Assembly (NCBI GenBank): GCA_002240395.1
Contig: CP016836.1
Span: 1,860,001-1,924,000, forward strand
Length of the DNA: 64,000 nucleotides
Direction: 5' to 3'
From: Xanthomonas citri pv. mangiferaeindicae
GTDB lineage: Bacteria > Pseudomonadota > Gammaproteobacteria > Xanthomonadales > Xanthomonadaceae
Shown: positions 17,284 to 25,494 of the stretch, one piece after another
Layout of the letters: each line of letters begins with the position of its first letter
Numbering within the stretch: position 1 is the first letter of the stretch
The notes under the pieces: generated by a model
The model's database searches: none
What the model saw: the letters and a program-made list of their open reading frames with translations, nothing else
What the model was told of the DNA's origin: nothing
Translations under genes and position numbers: made by a program

Positions 17284-17403
17284 CAGATGCAAGGTCTGTC
17301 GCAGATCTCTCCCTTCCCCTGGAGTGATCGACCGGAACCAACAGGCTTCTCCCCGAGCCCGGTTCCCGAGCCCCGTAGGCCCCCCTGCCTACGGGGCTTT
17401 TTT
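17284..17403 (+). ncRNA. sX13: sX13-like small RNA
   Basis: A run of stem-loops with C-rich loops sits just after polA, the location I recall for the Xanthomonas sRNA sX13 (about 115 nt). Stem 1 (17304-17312 / 17321-17329, one T-T mismatch) has loop CTTCCCCT. Stem 2 (GGCT 17344-17347 / AGCC 17356-17359, inside ACCGG 17331-17335 / CCGGT 17359-17363, competing at one base) has loop TCTCCCCG. The last is a 12-bp terminator stem with loop CCCCCT and a T-run. The repeated CCCC loop motifs are the sX13 hallmark, used to pair with G-rich ribosome sites. The 5' end is estimated. An 8-bp perfect palindrome (17280-17287 / 17295-17302) overlaps the start. Confidence 0.72.
17369..17403 (+). terminator. 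Strong Rho-independent terminator (end of sX13-like RNA)
   Basis: Stem AGCCCCGTAGGC (17369-17380) with GCCTACGGGGCT (17387-17398), perfect over 12 bp, loop CCCCCT, followed by TTTTTT (17398-17403). Confidence 0.92.
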
Positions 17404-17933
17404 ATGTCCGCCTGCCACGTATTGGAGCTCGACGCCGGATGGGCGGCAGCCAGCGCGCCGGAAGCCGCGCGTCTTCCGGTCAAGCCGCTTCGCGGTCAGC
17501 GTTGCCGTTACTCAGGCGTTCGCCCGCAAACCAGCGGTTTTGGTCATTCATACATCGCTGACTCGCCGCCGTGGACCATCCGTGACCCGCCGCGCAATCC
17601 CCGGCCATCGCGACGCACTGAGATCGAAGGCCTGCGACTTCGTCCAGCCGGGGGCTCGGGCGCCCTAAACGAAGGCAATGACGTGGCGGACTCGGCAGCC
17701 GGCTGGCGGCCGGTGGCCGCGTCAAGCGCGCCATGGATGGCGCGCGCCCGAGTCAAGGCAGGATGCCTTGCCGAGGGGGGAGCGGCTTCCGGTCGCCAGG
17801 CGGTTGCCCACCCGGAGTGGAACCTCCGTCCTCCACACTCGGAGATAAGTGTTTATCCCGTCGTTCAAGCAGATATAGGTGATTAGCATGCGCTGGAATT
17901 CAATCAGCGCAATCCTCGATCACCCCTGTTCTT
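17404..17933. other. Intergenic region without a protein gene; holds GGA-loop hairpins
   Basis: About 530 bases between the sRNA terminator and the 3' end of the pseudouridine synthase gene. Open frames exist but lack codon structure and homology. The second half carries the GGA-loop hairpins described separately; the first half shows nothing recognisable. Confidence 0.55.
17726..17852 (+). ncRNA. Cluster of four GGA-loop hairpins (possible CsrA/RsmA-binding RNA)
   Basis: Read on the plus strand, four hairpins each expose GGA in the loop: GCGCGCC-ATGGAT-GGCGCGC (17726-17745), CAAGGC-AGGAT-GCCTTG (17754-17770), CGGAG-TGGAAC-CTCCG (17813-17828) and ACACT-CGGAGATA-AGTGT (17835-17852). A GGA in a hexaloop on a short stem is the CsrA/RsmA recognition element, and several in a row are the hallmark of CsrB/RsmY-type sponge RNAs. 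No clear promoter or T-rich terminator was found. It may instead be a dispersed intergenic repeat, since GCCATGGATGGC-like palindromes recur in this family. Confidence 0.35.
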
Positions 17934-18617
17934 CTAGAACGGCGTTGGGCAATGCAGGCGCAGCGGTGCGCCGGTGGCGGGGTGGGGGAGCTCGAGCGAT
18001 TCGGCGTGCAGCAGCAGGCGCGGGGCGCGGCGCTGTGCAGGCTCGGACGCGTACAGCGGATCGCCGAGAATCGGATGGCCGATCGCCTGCAGATGAACGC
18101 GCAGTTGGTGACTACGCCCGGTCACCGGCATCAGCACCAGGCGGGCGACCGGTGCGCCGTCGGCGGCGGTCTCGCGCCGCAGCACCCGCCAGCGCGTCAG
18201 CGCCGGCTTGCCGTCGACCGGATCGATCTTCTGCCGGGGCCGCTCCGGCCAGTCGACCAACAGCGGCAGGTCGATCTCGCCGGCCTCCTCGGTCGGCCAG
18301 CCGTCGACGACCGCGATGTAGCGCTTCTCGACCCGACGCCCCTCGAACGCCGCCCCGAGCGCGCGCTGCGCCTCCACGCCCCGGGCCAGCAGCATCAGCC
18401 CGGAGGTCGCCATGTCCAGCCGGTGCACGACCCGCGCGTCGGGCCACTGCGCGCGGGCACGGGTGGCCATACTGTCCTGCTTGTCTGGCCCGCGGCCGGG
18501 CACCGACAGCAGCCCGGCAGGCTTGTCGAAAGCCAGCACGTGGTCGTCGCCGTAGAGCTGGCGCAGGCAGTCCGGCACGACGTCCGGATGCGCGATGTCG
18601 AGGGCTGTCGCCGCCAT
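17934..18617 (-). CDS. RluA-family pseudouridine synthase
   Basis: A 227-residue RNA pseudouridine synthase. The catalytic motif VVHRLDMATSGLMLLA holds the nucleophilic Asp, and it is followed by KRYIAVVDGW, PVTGRSHQLRVHLQAIGHPILGDPLY, all typical of the RluA family. There is no S4 domain, and the length is like E. coli RluA (219), which modifies 23S rRNA U746 and tRNA U32. Precise targets are not certain. It starts four bases after the hemF stop, so it is the second gene of that unit. Confidence 0.9.
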   Translation of the reverse strand: MAATALDIAHPDVVPDCLRQLYGDDHVLAFDKPAGLLSVPGRGPDKQDSMATRARAQWPDARVVHRLDMATSGLMLLARGVEAQRALGAAFEGRRVEKRYIAVVDGWPTEEAGEIDLPLLVDWPERPRQKIDPVDGKPALTRWRVLRRETAADGAPVARLVLMPVTGRSHQLRVHLQAIGHPILGDPLYASEPAQRRAPRLLLHAESLELPHPATGAPLRLHCPTPF

Positions 18618-18621
18618 GGGA

Positions 18622-19536
18622 TCAGGCCAGTTCGGTGAGCCAGTCGCGCGGGCGCAGGTAGTCGGCCAGCCGCGCCTCGGCGCTGTCGGCCTCGGGCGTG
18701 TAGCCGTATTCCCAGCGCACGCGCGGCGGCAGGCTCATCAGGATCGATTCGGCGCGCCCGCCCGACTGCAGCCCGAACAGCGTGCCGCGGTCGTAGACCA
18801 GGTTGAACTCGACGTAACGGCCGCGGCGATAGAGCTGGAACTCCCGCTCGCGCTCGCCATAGGGCGTGTCGCGGCGTCGTGCGACGATCGGCAAGTAGGC
18901 ATCGAGGAAGCCATCGCCGACGGCCCGCATGTAGGCGAACTCGTGCTCGAAATCGCCGTGCTGGTCGTCGAAGAACAAGCCGCCCACGCCCCGCGTCTCG
19001 GCACGGTGGCCGAGGAAGAAGTACTGGTCGCACCAGCGCTTGTGGGCCTCGTAGCGTTCCTGACCGCCGAACGGTTCGCACAGCGCCCGCGCGGTGCGGT
19101 GCCAGTGCGCGATGTCCTCGTCGACCGGGTAGAACGGCGTCAGATCGAACCCGCCGCCGAACCACCAGGCCACCACTTCGCCGTCGCGCATCGCGCGGAA
19201 ATGGCGCACGTTGGCGTGGGTCGTGGGCAGGTGCGGGTTGCGCGGGTGGAACACCAGCGACACGCCGGTGGCGCGCCACGACGCGCCGGCCAGTTCCGGC
19301 CGGTGGGTGCTGGCCGAGGGCGGCAGCCGGGTCCCGCTGACGTCGGAGAAGCCGATGCCGGCCTGCTCGAACACCGCGCCATCGCGGAGCACCCGGGTTC
19401 TGCCGCCACCGCCTTCGGCGCGCTGCCACAGGTCCTCGGCGAACCGGGCCTGGCCGTCGGCCTGCTCGATTGCGGCGCAGATGCGGTCCTGCAGCCCGGT
19501 GAGATAGTCCCGGACCGTGTCGAAAGTGTCGTTCAT
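18622..19536 (-). CDS. hemF: Oxygen-dependent coproporphyrinogen III oxidase
   Basis: Aerobic haem biosynthesis enzyme converting coproporphyrinogen III to protoporphyrinogen IX, 304 residues (E. coli 299). Recognised by GVSLVFHPRNPHLPTTHANVR, WWFGGGFDLTPFYP, YFFLGHRAETRGVGGLFFDD and YVEFNLVYDRGTLFGLQSGGRAESILMSLPP, the conserved HemF blocks. The start is the ATG at 19536; an upstream in-frame ATG (19545) would add three residues. It is followed four bases later by the pseudouridine synthase. Confidence 0.96.
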   Translation of the reverse strand: MNDTFDTVRDYLTGLQDRICAAIEQADGQARFAEDLWQRAEGGGGRTRVLRDGAVFEQAGIGFSDVSGTRLPPSASTHRPELAGASWRATGVSLVFHPRNPHLPTTHANVRHFRAMRDGEVVAWWFGGGFDLTPFYPVDEDIAHWHRTARALCEPFGGQERYEAHKRWCDQYFFLGHRAETRGVGGLFFDDQHGDFEHEFAYMRAVGDGFLDAYLPIVARRRDTPYGEREREFQLYRRGRYVEFNLVYDRGTLFGLQSGGRAESILMSLPPRVRWEYGYTPEADSAEARLADYLRPRDWLTELA

Positions 19537-19580
19537 CCGGGGCATTGTAGGTGCGTCGTCCCGGTCGGCATTGATCCGGG

Positions 19581-20069
19581 TCAATCCCCGCTGGCCGGCG
19601 CGTACGCCCGGTGCCACTGTTGCAGCCGAGCCGCGAGCGCCTCGGCGCTCAGGCCGTAGGTATCGGGCAGGGCGCCGTGGAAGCCGCTCAGGCCGCGATT
19701 GACCTGCCGCAAACGCGCGCCGCGATCGACGTGCGGGGCGAAGTCCAGCCCGACGACCGGGTGCAGGCCGACCCGGGTGGTGCCGAATCGGGCGATGTCG
19801 GTCCAGGCCAGGCGCGTGGTCCTGAACAGCGCACGCACCTCGAGCCCGCGGGCGTCGAGCCGCAAGTGGTGGGCGCCGGGCAGCAGCCCGGCAAGCGCCA
19901 ACAGTGCGCAGGCCCCGAATATCCCGCCCAGGCTCCAGGCGACCGCGGGCTGCCGGCCGCCGATCGCGATCGCCAGCCCGACCAGCGCCAGCGACACCGC
20001 CAGCAGCGCCAACCGCTTCCACGGCGCCGGCCGCAACAGTTCGACCGCCGGCAGCGGCGCAGGCGTCAC
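19581..20069 (-). CDS. Small membrane protein with two hydrophobic segments
   Basis: A 162-residue hypothetical. Two N-terminal hydrophobic helices (LALLAVSLALVGLAIAIGG and a second rich in A, L and G) are followed by a beta-rich cytoplasmic part, HHLRLDARGLEVRALFRTTRLAWTDIARFGTTRV, resembling the PH-like/STM3941-type domains. The GTG start at 20069 overlaps the stop of the S9 peptidase gene by four bases (GTGA), which indicates translational coupling. A longer upstream frame exists but lies inside the peptidase gene. Function unknown. Confidence 0.65.
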   Translation of the reverse strand: MTPAPLPAVELLRPAPWKRLALLAVSLALVGLAIAIGGRQPAVAWSLGGIFGACALLALAGLLPGAHHLRLDARGLEVRALFRTTRLAWTDIARFGTTRVGLHPVVGLDFAPHVDRGARLRQVNRGLSGFHGALPDTYGLSAEALAARLQQWHRAYAPASGD

Positions 20070-22435
20070 TTGAGCGTGCGTTCGAACAGCTCGTGGATGC
20101 GGCGGTACTGGTCGTACCACGAGGCCGGATGCTGGTAGGCGTGCCGCTCGAGCGGGTAGCTCGCCAGTTCCCACTTGTCCTTGCGCAGCTCGATCAGGCG
20201 CTGGGCCATCATCACCGAGTCCTTGTAGAACACGTTGTCGTCGATCATGCCGTGGGCGATCAGCAGGTGGTCCTGCAGGCGGTCGGCGTATTCGATCGGC
20301 GAGGACTTCAGATAGGCCTCCGGATCGATCTCGGGCGTGTTGAGGATGTTGGCGGTGTAGGCGTGGTTGTACTGCGACCAGTCGGCGACCGGGCGCAGTG
20401 CCGCCCCGGCCTTGAAGCGGCCCGGCTCGCGCATCAGCGCCATGAAGGTCATGAAGCCGCCGTAGCTGCCGCCGTAGATGCCCACGCGGTCGCGGTCGGC
20501 CTGGTGGTGCTCGACCAGCCAGTCGATGCCGTCCAGATAATCCTCCAGCTCCGGATGGCCCATCTGGCGGTAGATCGCGGTGCGCCAGTCGCGGCCGTAG
20601 CCGGCCGAGGCGCGGAAGTCGAGGTCGAGGACCAGGTAGCCCTGCTGCACGAGCATGTTGTGGAACATCTGCTCGCGGAAGTAGTTCGGGTAGCGGTCGC
20701 TGACGTTCTGCAGGTAGCCGGCGCCGTGCACGAACAGCACGACCGGATACTTACGGCCCGGTTCGTAGTTCTTCGGGCCATAGAACTTGCCCCAGACCGT
20801 GCCGGCGCCGTGCTTGGACGGGACCTGCACGTACTGCGGCTGCAACCAGTCGTAAGCCTTGAACTCGGCGGTGCGGGTGTCGGTGAGCACGCGCATGGCG
20901 CCCCCGTTGACGTCGGCGACCGCCAGCTGCGGCGGCAGATAGCTCGATGAGGTGCGCAGCAGCAGGCGGGTCTCGTCGGGCGAGAGCGCGAAGTCCTCGA
21001 TGCCGCCGGTGGCGGTGATCTCGCGCACACCGCCGTCGCCGGACATGCAGACCTCGTAACGGCCCGGCCATTGCTGGTTGCACAGGAAGAAGAAGCGGCT
21101 GCCGTCATGCGACATCACCGGCGAGGAGACCTCCCAGCGGCCGGAGGTCAGCGCACGCTGGCGCGAGCCGTCATGCAGGTAGAGATGCGAGTAGCCTGAT
21201 TCCTCGGACAGGAACCACAGCGTGCGGTGGTCGGGCAGCCAGCCGAACTCGTTGAAGTCCCAGTTGATCCAGGCCGGATCGGTCAGGCGGTGGCGGCTGC
21301 GCAGCGTCGCGCTCTCCAGGTCGACGGTCGCCAGCCAGCGGTCCTTGTTGTCGACCGAATGGATCGACAGCGCGACGTTGCGGCCGTCGTCGCTCCAGCG
21401 GATCGCACCGCCGCCACCGCCGCGGCCGTCGATTTCCAGGCGCACCGGGCGGTCGCCCTGCAGTGGCTCCTTGCCGGCGGCCCGGCGCAGATCGGCCAGC
21501 GGATCGGTCCCGATGCCCGGCAGCGTGCCGGTACCGAGTTCGCGCACGCGCCCGGTGGCCAGGTCCACCAACCACAGCCGGTGCGGCAGCGGGTCGTTGC
21601 GGCCCACGCGGGTACGCACGTCCTCGAATTCCTCGTAGCCCGATTCGGTGACGTACTTGGGCATCTTGCCGTCGCGGCCGGCGTCGCCGTCCTTGGGCTC
21701 GGTGACCACGATCAGGCGGTCGCCGGCCGGCGACAGCGCACTGCCGGCAATGGTCACATCCTTGCCCAGATACACCGGGCCGGGGGCGCGCGTGGCATCG
21801 GCCCGACGCCAAGTCTCGTTCTGTTCGCGCAGCGCATCGCGACGCTCGCGCTCGGTGCGCAGGGTCTCGATCATGCGCAACTGCCGGTCGCGCAAGGCGT
21901 CGGCCGGCGGCGGCTTGGCCGGGTCGGCCTCGGCCTTGAGGCTGGTCAACTGCGCGGTGCCGCGTTGCGGGTCCCAGCCGTACCAGTCGTCGCCGGACCG
22001 CCACACGAGGCCGCCGCCGCTGGTCCACTGCGCCTGCGTCTCGGTCGCTTCGGTGCGGGTGATCTGGCTCAACTGGCCGGTACGCAGGTCGCGCACGAAC
22101 AGATCGCCATTGCGGACGAAGGCCATGCGCGTGCGGGTCGCATCGAGGCGCGGATCGCGCCCGTCGATGTCGGCACGCGTCGCATCGTCCACAGGCACCG
22201 AGGCGCCGCCGGCGAGCGGCTGCACCCAGGTGTCGCGTACGTTGCTGCCTTCGCGCTTGGCGGTGTAATAGGCGCGGCTGCCGTCCCAGCTCCACCAGGC
22301 CGATTCGACCGGCGCGCCGATCCAGTCCGGGTCGGCCATGATCCGGTCCAGGGTCAGCGGCTGCGCGGGTTGCGCGGCGGCGAGCGGGGTGGCGAAGGCG
22401 CAGGCGAGCACCCAGTACAGCGGCAGACGACGCAT
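20066..22435 (-). CDS. S9 family (DPP4/prolyl oligopeptidase-type) peptidase
   Basis: A 789-residue secreted serine peptidase with a signal peptide ending near PLAAAQ. An N-terminal beta-propeller (repeats such as WSWDGSRAYYT, LSPAGDRLIVV, MSHDGSRFFFL) precedes an alpha/beta hydrolase domain with the triad Ser657 (GGSYGG), Asp732 (HGMIDDNV) and His765 (LERHAY). It fits the S9B/S9C branch that releases dipeptides or oligopeptides, probably in the periplasm. With the S46 enzyme it gives the organism a strong periplasmic peptide-degrading capacity, usual in proteolytic Xanthomonadaceae. Confidence 0.93.
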   Translation of the reverse strand: MRRLPLYWVLACAFATPLAAAQPAQPLTLDRIMADPDWIGAPVESAWWSWDGSRAYYTAKREGSNVRDTWVQPLAGGASVPVDDATRADIDGRDPRLDATRTRMAFVRNGDLFVRDLRTGQLSQITRTEATETQAQWTSGGGLVWRSGDDWYGWDPQRGTAQLTSLKAEADPAKPPPADALRDRQLRMIETLRTERERRDALREQNETWRRADATRAPGPVYLGKDVTIAGSALSPAGDRLIVVTEPKDGDAGRDGKMPKYVTESGYEEFEDVRTRVGRNDPLPHRLWLVDLATGRVRELGTGTLPGIGTDPLADLRRAAGKEPLQGDRPVRLEIDGRGGGGGAIRWSDDGRNVALSIHSVDNKDRWLATVDLESATLRSRHRLTDPAWINWDFNEFGWLPDHRTLWFLSEESGYSHLYLHDGSRQRALTSGRWEVSSPVMSHDGSRFFFLCNQQWPGRYEVCMSGDGGVREITATGGIEDFALSPDETRLLLRTSSSYLPPQLAVADVNGGAMRVLTDTRTAEFKAYDWLQPQYVQVPSKHGAGTVWGKFYGPKNYEPGRKYPVVLFVHGAGYLQNVSDRYPNYFREQMFHNMLVQQGYLVLDLDFRASAGYGRDWRTAIYRQMGHPELEDYLDGIDWLVEHHQADRDRVGIYGGSYGGFMTFMALMREPGRFKAGAALRPVADWSQYNHAYTANILNTPEIDPEAYLKSSPIEYADRLQDHLLIAHGMIDDNVFYKDSVMMAQRLIELRKDKWELASYPLERHAYQHPASWYDQYRRIHELFERTLK

Positions 22436-22734
22436 CGGCAGCGATCCGTGGAGCGGAAAGGAGCGCGCAGTGTACCGGCGCGCGGCGGAGGCCCGCTCTG
22501 GCGAAGGTCATGGGCGTGCTGGCGCCGCGAGCGCGTGCGCGATGCCTGCGCATCGTTCGACAGCGCTGCGGGCGCACGCCGATCTCCATCCGCGCATGGC
22601 AGCACACCGGCGCAGCTCGCGCTGCGTGACGAGCCTGCACGTCGGGCCTGCAATGCGACGATCGACCGCACCCCGGTTTCACGACAGGTGCCGCACACTC
22701 GATGCCCGACCGTTTCACGCAAGGAGCGTCGGCG

Positions 22735-24132
22735 TTGGACACGCTGCTGCTGTCTCGGATCCAGTTCGGATTCGTGATCTCCTTCCATGTGCTGTTTCCC
22801 GCCTTCACGATCGGCCTGTCGAGCTGGCTGGCCTTCCTGGAGTGGCGCTGGCTGCGCACGCGCGAGGCGGTGTGGCGCGATCTGTACTTCTTCTGGCTGC
22901 GGATCTTCGCCGTGTCGTTCGGCATGGGCGTGGTGTCGGGCATCGTGATGAGCTTCCAGTTCGGCACCAACTGGTCGGCGCTGAGCGTCGCGGCCGGCAA
23001 CATCCTCGGGCCGCTGCTCAGCTACGAAGTGCTGACCGCGTTCTTTCTGGAGGCCAGCTTCCTGGGCGTGATGCTGTTCGGCTGGGGGCGGGTCTCGGAG
23101 CGACTGCATTTCCTGTCGACCTGCCTGGTAGCGGTGGGCACGCTGATCTCGACCTTCTGGATTCTGTCGGCGAATAGCTGGCTGCATACGCCGGCCGGCT
23201 ACGAGCTCGTCGACGGGGTCTTCCATCCCGCCGACTGGATGGCGGTCATCTTCAATCCCTCCTTCCCCTATCGCCTGGCACACATGGTGCTGGCGGCCTT
23301 CATCACCACCTGCTTCGTCGTCGGCGGTGTCGCGGCGTGGTACCTACGCCGCGGCGAGCATGTCGAGGCTGGCGCGCGGATGCTGAAGCTCTCGATCGCA
23401 TTCGCCGCGATCACCGTGCCGCTGCAGATCGTGGTCGGCGACCTGCATGGCCTGAAGACGGGCGAGGTGCAGCCGGTGAAACTCGCGGCGATGGAGGCGC
23501 ACTGGCATGAGGGCGCGCCCGGTGCGGGCGTGCCGTTGGTGCTGTTCGCGGTGCCCAATCCAGACGACGAGCGCAACGATTACGAGATCGCCATCCCGCG
23601 CCTGGGCAGCGTGATCCTGACCCATAGTTGGGACGGCACTATCGCGCCGCTGACCGCGGTGCCGCCGGAGGACCGGCCGCCGGTGGCGCCGGTGTTCTAT
23701 GCCTTCCGGGTCATGGTGGGGATCGGCATGGCGATGCTGGTGCTGACCGCGGTGTCGCTGTGGGCCTGGCGGCGACGCACGTTGCTGCGCTCGCGCTGGT
23801 TGCTCGATGCCTGGCGGTTGATGGCGCCCAGCGGCTTCATCGCCGTGCTGGCGGGCTGGTTCGTGGTCGAGATCGGCCGCCAACCGTGGGTGATCCAGGG
23901 CCTGCTGCGCACGAGTGAGGCGGTCAGCGAGATCGACCGTACCAGCGTGATCGTGTCGCTGTCGGCGTTCGCGATCGCCTACGCGGTGGTATTCGGCGCG
24001 GGCGGCGGCTACATCGTGAAGATGATCCGCAAGGGACCGCAGCCGTTCGACGATGGCCCGGACCACGATGCGGGCGAGCGCACGCCGATGCGGCCGATCT
24101 CGGCGGCGGATGGCCCGGTGGGGGAAGACTGA
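22735..24132 (+). CDS. cydA: Cytochrome bd-type (CIO) quinol oxidase subunit I
   Basis: Membrane quinol oxidase subunit carrying the haems. Features: SRIQFGFVISFHVLFPAFTIGLS with the first haem histidine, SFGMGVVSGIVMSFQFGTNW, TAFFLEASFLGVMLFGW, and a short Q-loop after GLKTGEVQPVKLAAMEAHW, as in the cyanide-insensitive CioA branch. The TTG at 22735 is preferred because AAGGAG lies eight bases upstream (22721-22726) and the family starts here; the ATG at 22702 lacks a ribosome site and would add 11 residues. Its stop shares one base with the cydB start. The 299 bases upstream hold the promoter region, with no clear element seen. Confidence 0.93.
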   Translation: MDTLLLSRIQFGFVISFHVLFPAFTIGLSSWLAFLEWRWLRTREAVWRDLYFFWLRIFAVSFGMGVVSGIVMSFQFGTNWSALSVAAGNILGPLLSYEVLTAFFLEASFLGVMLFGWGRVSERLHFLSTCLVAVGTLISTFWILSANSWLHTPAGYELVDGVFHPADWMAVIFNPSFPYRLAHMVLAAFITTCFVVGGVAAWYLRRGEHVEAGARMLKLSIAFAAITVPLQIVVGDLHGLKTGEVQPVKLAAMEAHWHEGAPGAGVPLVLFAVPNPDDERNDYEIAIPRLGSVILTHSWDGTIAPLTAVPPEDRPPVAPVFYAFRVMVGIGMAMLVLTAVSLWAWRRRTLLRSRWLLDAWRLMAPSGFIAVLAGWFVVEIGRQPWVIQGLLRTSEAVSEIDRTSVIVSLSAFAIAYAVVFGAGGGYIVKMIRKGPQPFDDGPDHDAGERTPMRPISAADGPVGED

Positions 24133-25145
24133 TGGAGCTTGCGACCGTGCTGCCGGTGGTCTGGTTCGGCGTGATCGGCTTCGGTGTGTTGATGTACGTG
24201 CTGCTCGATGGCTTCGTGTTGGGCCTGGGCGTGCTGGCGCCGTTCGCCGAAGACGAAGCACAGCTCGACCACATGATGAACACCGCCGCTCCGATCTGGG
24301 ACGGCAACGAAACCTGGCTGGTGCTGGGCGGCGCGGGGCTGCTGGCGGCGTTCCCGCGGGCCTACGCGATTGTGCTCTCGGCGCTGTACTTGCCGGTGCT
24401 GCTGATGCTGATCGCGCTGGTGTTCCGCGGGGTGGCGTTCGAGTTCCGCTTCAAGGCCCGGCGCGGCAAGCGGTTCTGGGGGGCGGCGTTCGCGCTCGGC
24501 TCGCTGCTGGCCGCATTCGCGCAAGGGGTGATCCTCGGCGCGCTGGTCGAGGGGATGCCGCTGGAGGCCGGCAAGTACGCCGGCGGTGCACTCGACTGGT
24601 TCAGCCCGTTCTCGATGCTGACCGGCGTGGCGGTGGTGTTTGGCTACGCGTTGCTGGGCAGCAGTTGGCTGATCCTCAAGACCGAGGGCCGGCTGCAGTT
24701 GATCGCGCGCACGCTGACTCGGCCGCTGGTGCTGGTCGTGGCTGCTTTCATGGGGCTGGTCAGCGCCTGGCTGCCGTTCCTCGACTCGCGGATCATGGCG
24801 CGCTGGTTCGAGGACGGGAACTTCTGGTGGCTCTCGCCGGTGCCAGTGCTGGCCTTGCTCAATGTGCTCTGGCTGTGGCGCGCGGCGATGCGTGAAGGCC
24901 GCGATGCGCGCCCGTTCCTGCTGACGCTGGCGTTCTTCGTGCTGGGTTTCGCGGGCCTGGTGCTCGGCATCTGGCCGAACATCGTGCCGCCGTCGCTGAG
25001 CATCTGGGAGGCGGCGTCGCCGCCGTCGTCGCAGATGTTCGTGCTGGGCGGGCTGGTGGTCCTGCTGCCGCTGATCCTGGGCTACACCGCGTGGTCGTAC
25101 CGGGTATTCCGCGGCAAGGTGCAGGCCGACGCCGGCTATCACTGA
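24132..25145 (+). CDS. cydB: Cytochrome bd-type (CIO) quinol oxidase subunit II
   Basis: Integral membrane partner of CydA, 337 residues and about eight or nine transmembrane helices. Conserved CydB signatures are WFGVIGFGVLMYVLLDGFVLGLGVLAPF at the N-terminus, the quinol oxidase motif WDGNETWLVLGGAGLLAAFP, and FALGSLLAAFAQGVILGAL. Translation is coupled to cydA (TGATG, one shared base). No CydX-like small membrane protein follows; the next gene is YcgL. The complex supports growth under low oxygen or respiratory inhibition. Confidence 0.94.
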   Translation: MELATVLPVVWFGVIGFGVLMYVLLDGFVLGLGVLAPFAEDEAQLDHMMNTAAPIWDGNETWLVLGGAGLLAAFPRAYAIVLSALYLPVLLMLIALVFRGVAFEFRFKARRGKRFWGAAFALGSLLAAFAQGVILGALVEGMPLEAGKYAGGALDWFSPFSMLTGVAVVFGYALLGSSWLILKTEGRLQLIARTLTRPLVLVVAAFMGLVSAWLPFLDSRIMARWFEDGNFWWLSPVPVLALLNVLWLWRAAMREGRDARPFLLTLAFFVLGFAGLVLGIWPNIVPPSLSIWEAASPPSSQMFVLGGLVVLLPLILGYTAWSYRVFRGKVQADAGYH

Positions 25146-25221
25146 ACGCAGCGCGGCCCGCGCGATACCCAAGGCGGTCCTTTTGCCGCACAATTCGGCG
25201 CATATCGCCGATTCTGCGCAC

Positions 25222-25494
25222 ATGCACGCCTACGTCTACAAAAGTCAGCGCAAGGCGGACACCTACGTGTACCTCGCTGCCAGGGACGCGTTCGACGTCC
25301 TGCCCGATCCGCTGCGCGCCGAGCTTGGCACGCTGGCGTTCGTGCTCGAGGTGACGCTGACACCCGAGCGTCGGCTCGCCCGCGAGAACCCGGCGCAGGT
25401 GCGTCACAACCTGCAGGCGCAAGGCTTCCACCTGCAGATGCCGCCGCGGGCGGTGGCCGATCCGCTGACCGACGACTGGAGCACAGATGCCTGA
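25222..25494 (+). CDS. YcgL domain protein
   Basis: A 90-residue cytoplasmic protein of the YcgL family (function unknown): MHAYVYKSQRKADTYVYLAARDAFDVLP then LGTLAFVLEVTLTPERRLARENPAQVRHNLQAQGFHLQMPP. The ATG at 25222 matches the family start; an in-frame ATG at 25183 would add 13 non-family residues. Its last eight bases overlap the start of the ankyrin gene, so the two are probably coupled. Confidence 0.85.
   Translation: MHAYVYKSQRKADTYVYLAARDAFDVLPDPLRAELGTLAFVLEVTLTPERRLARENPAQVRHNLQAQGFHLQMPPRAVADPLTDDWSTDA

Noticed and set aside
17257..17886. 209-codon ORF over the sRNA region
   Set aside because: It runs through a strong terminator and hairpins, and its protein has no family features or fitting codon pattern.
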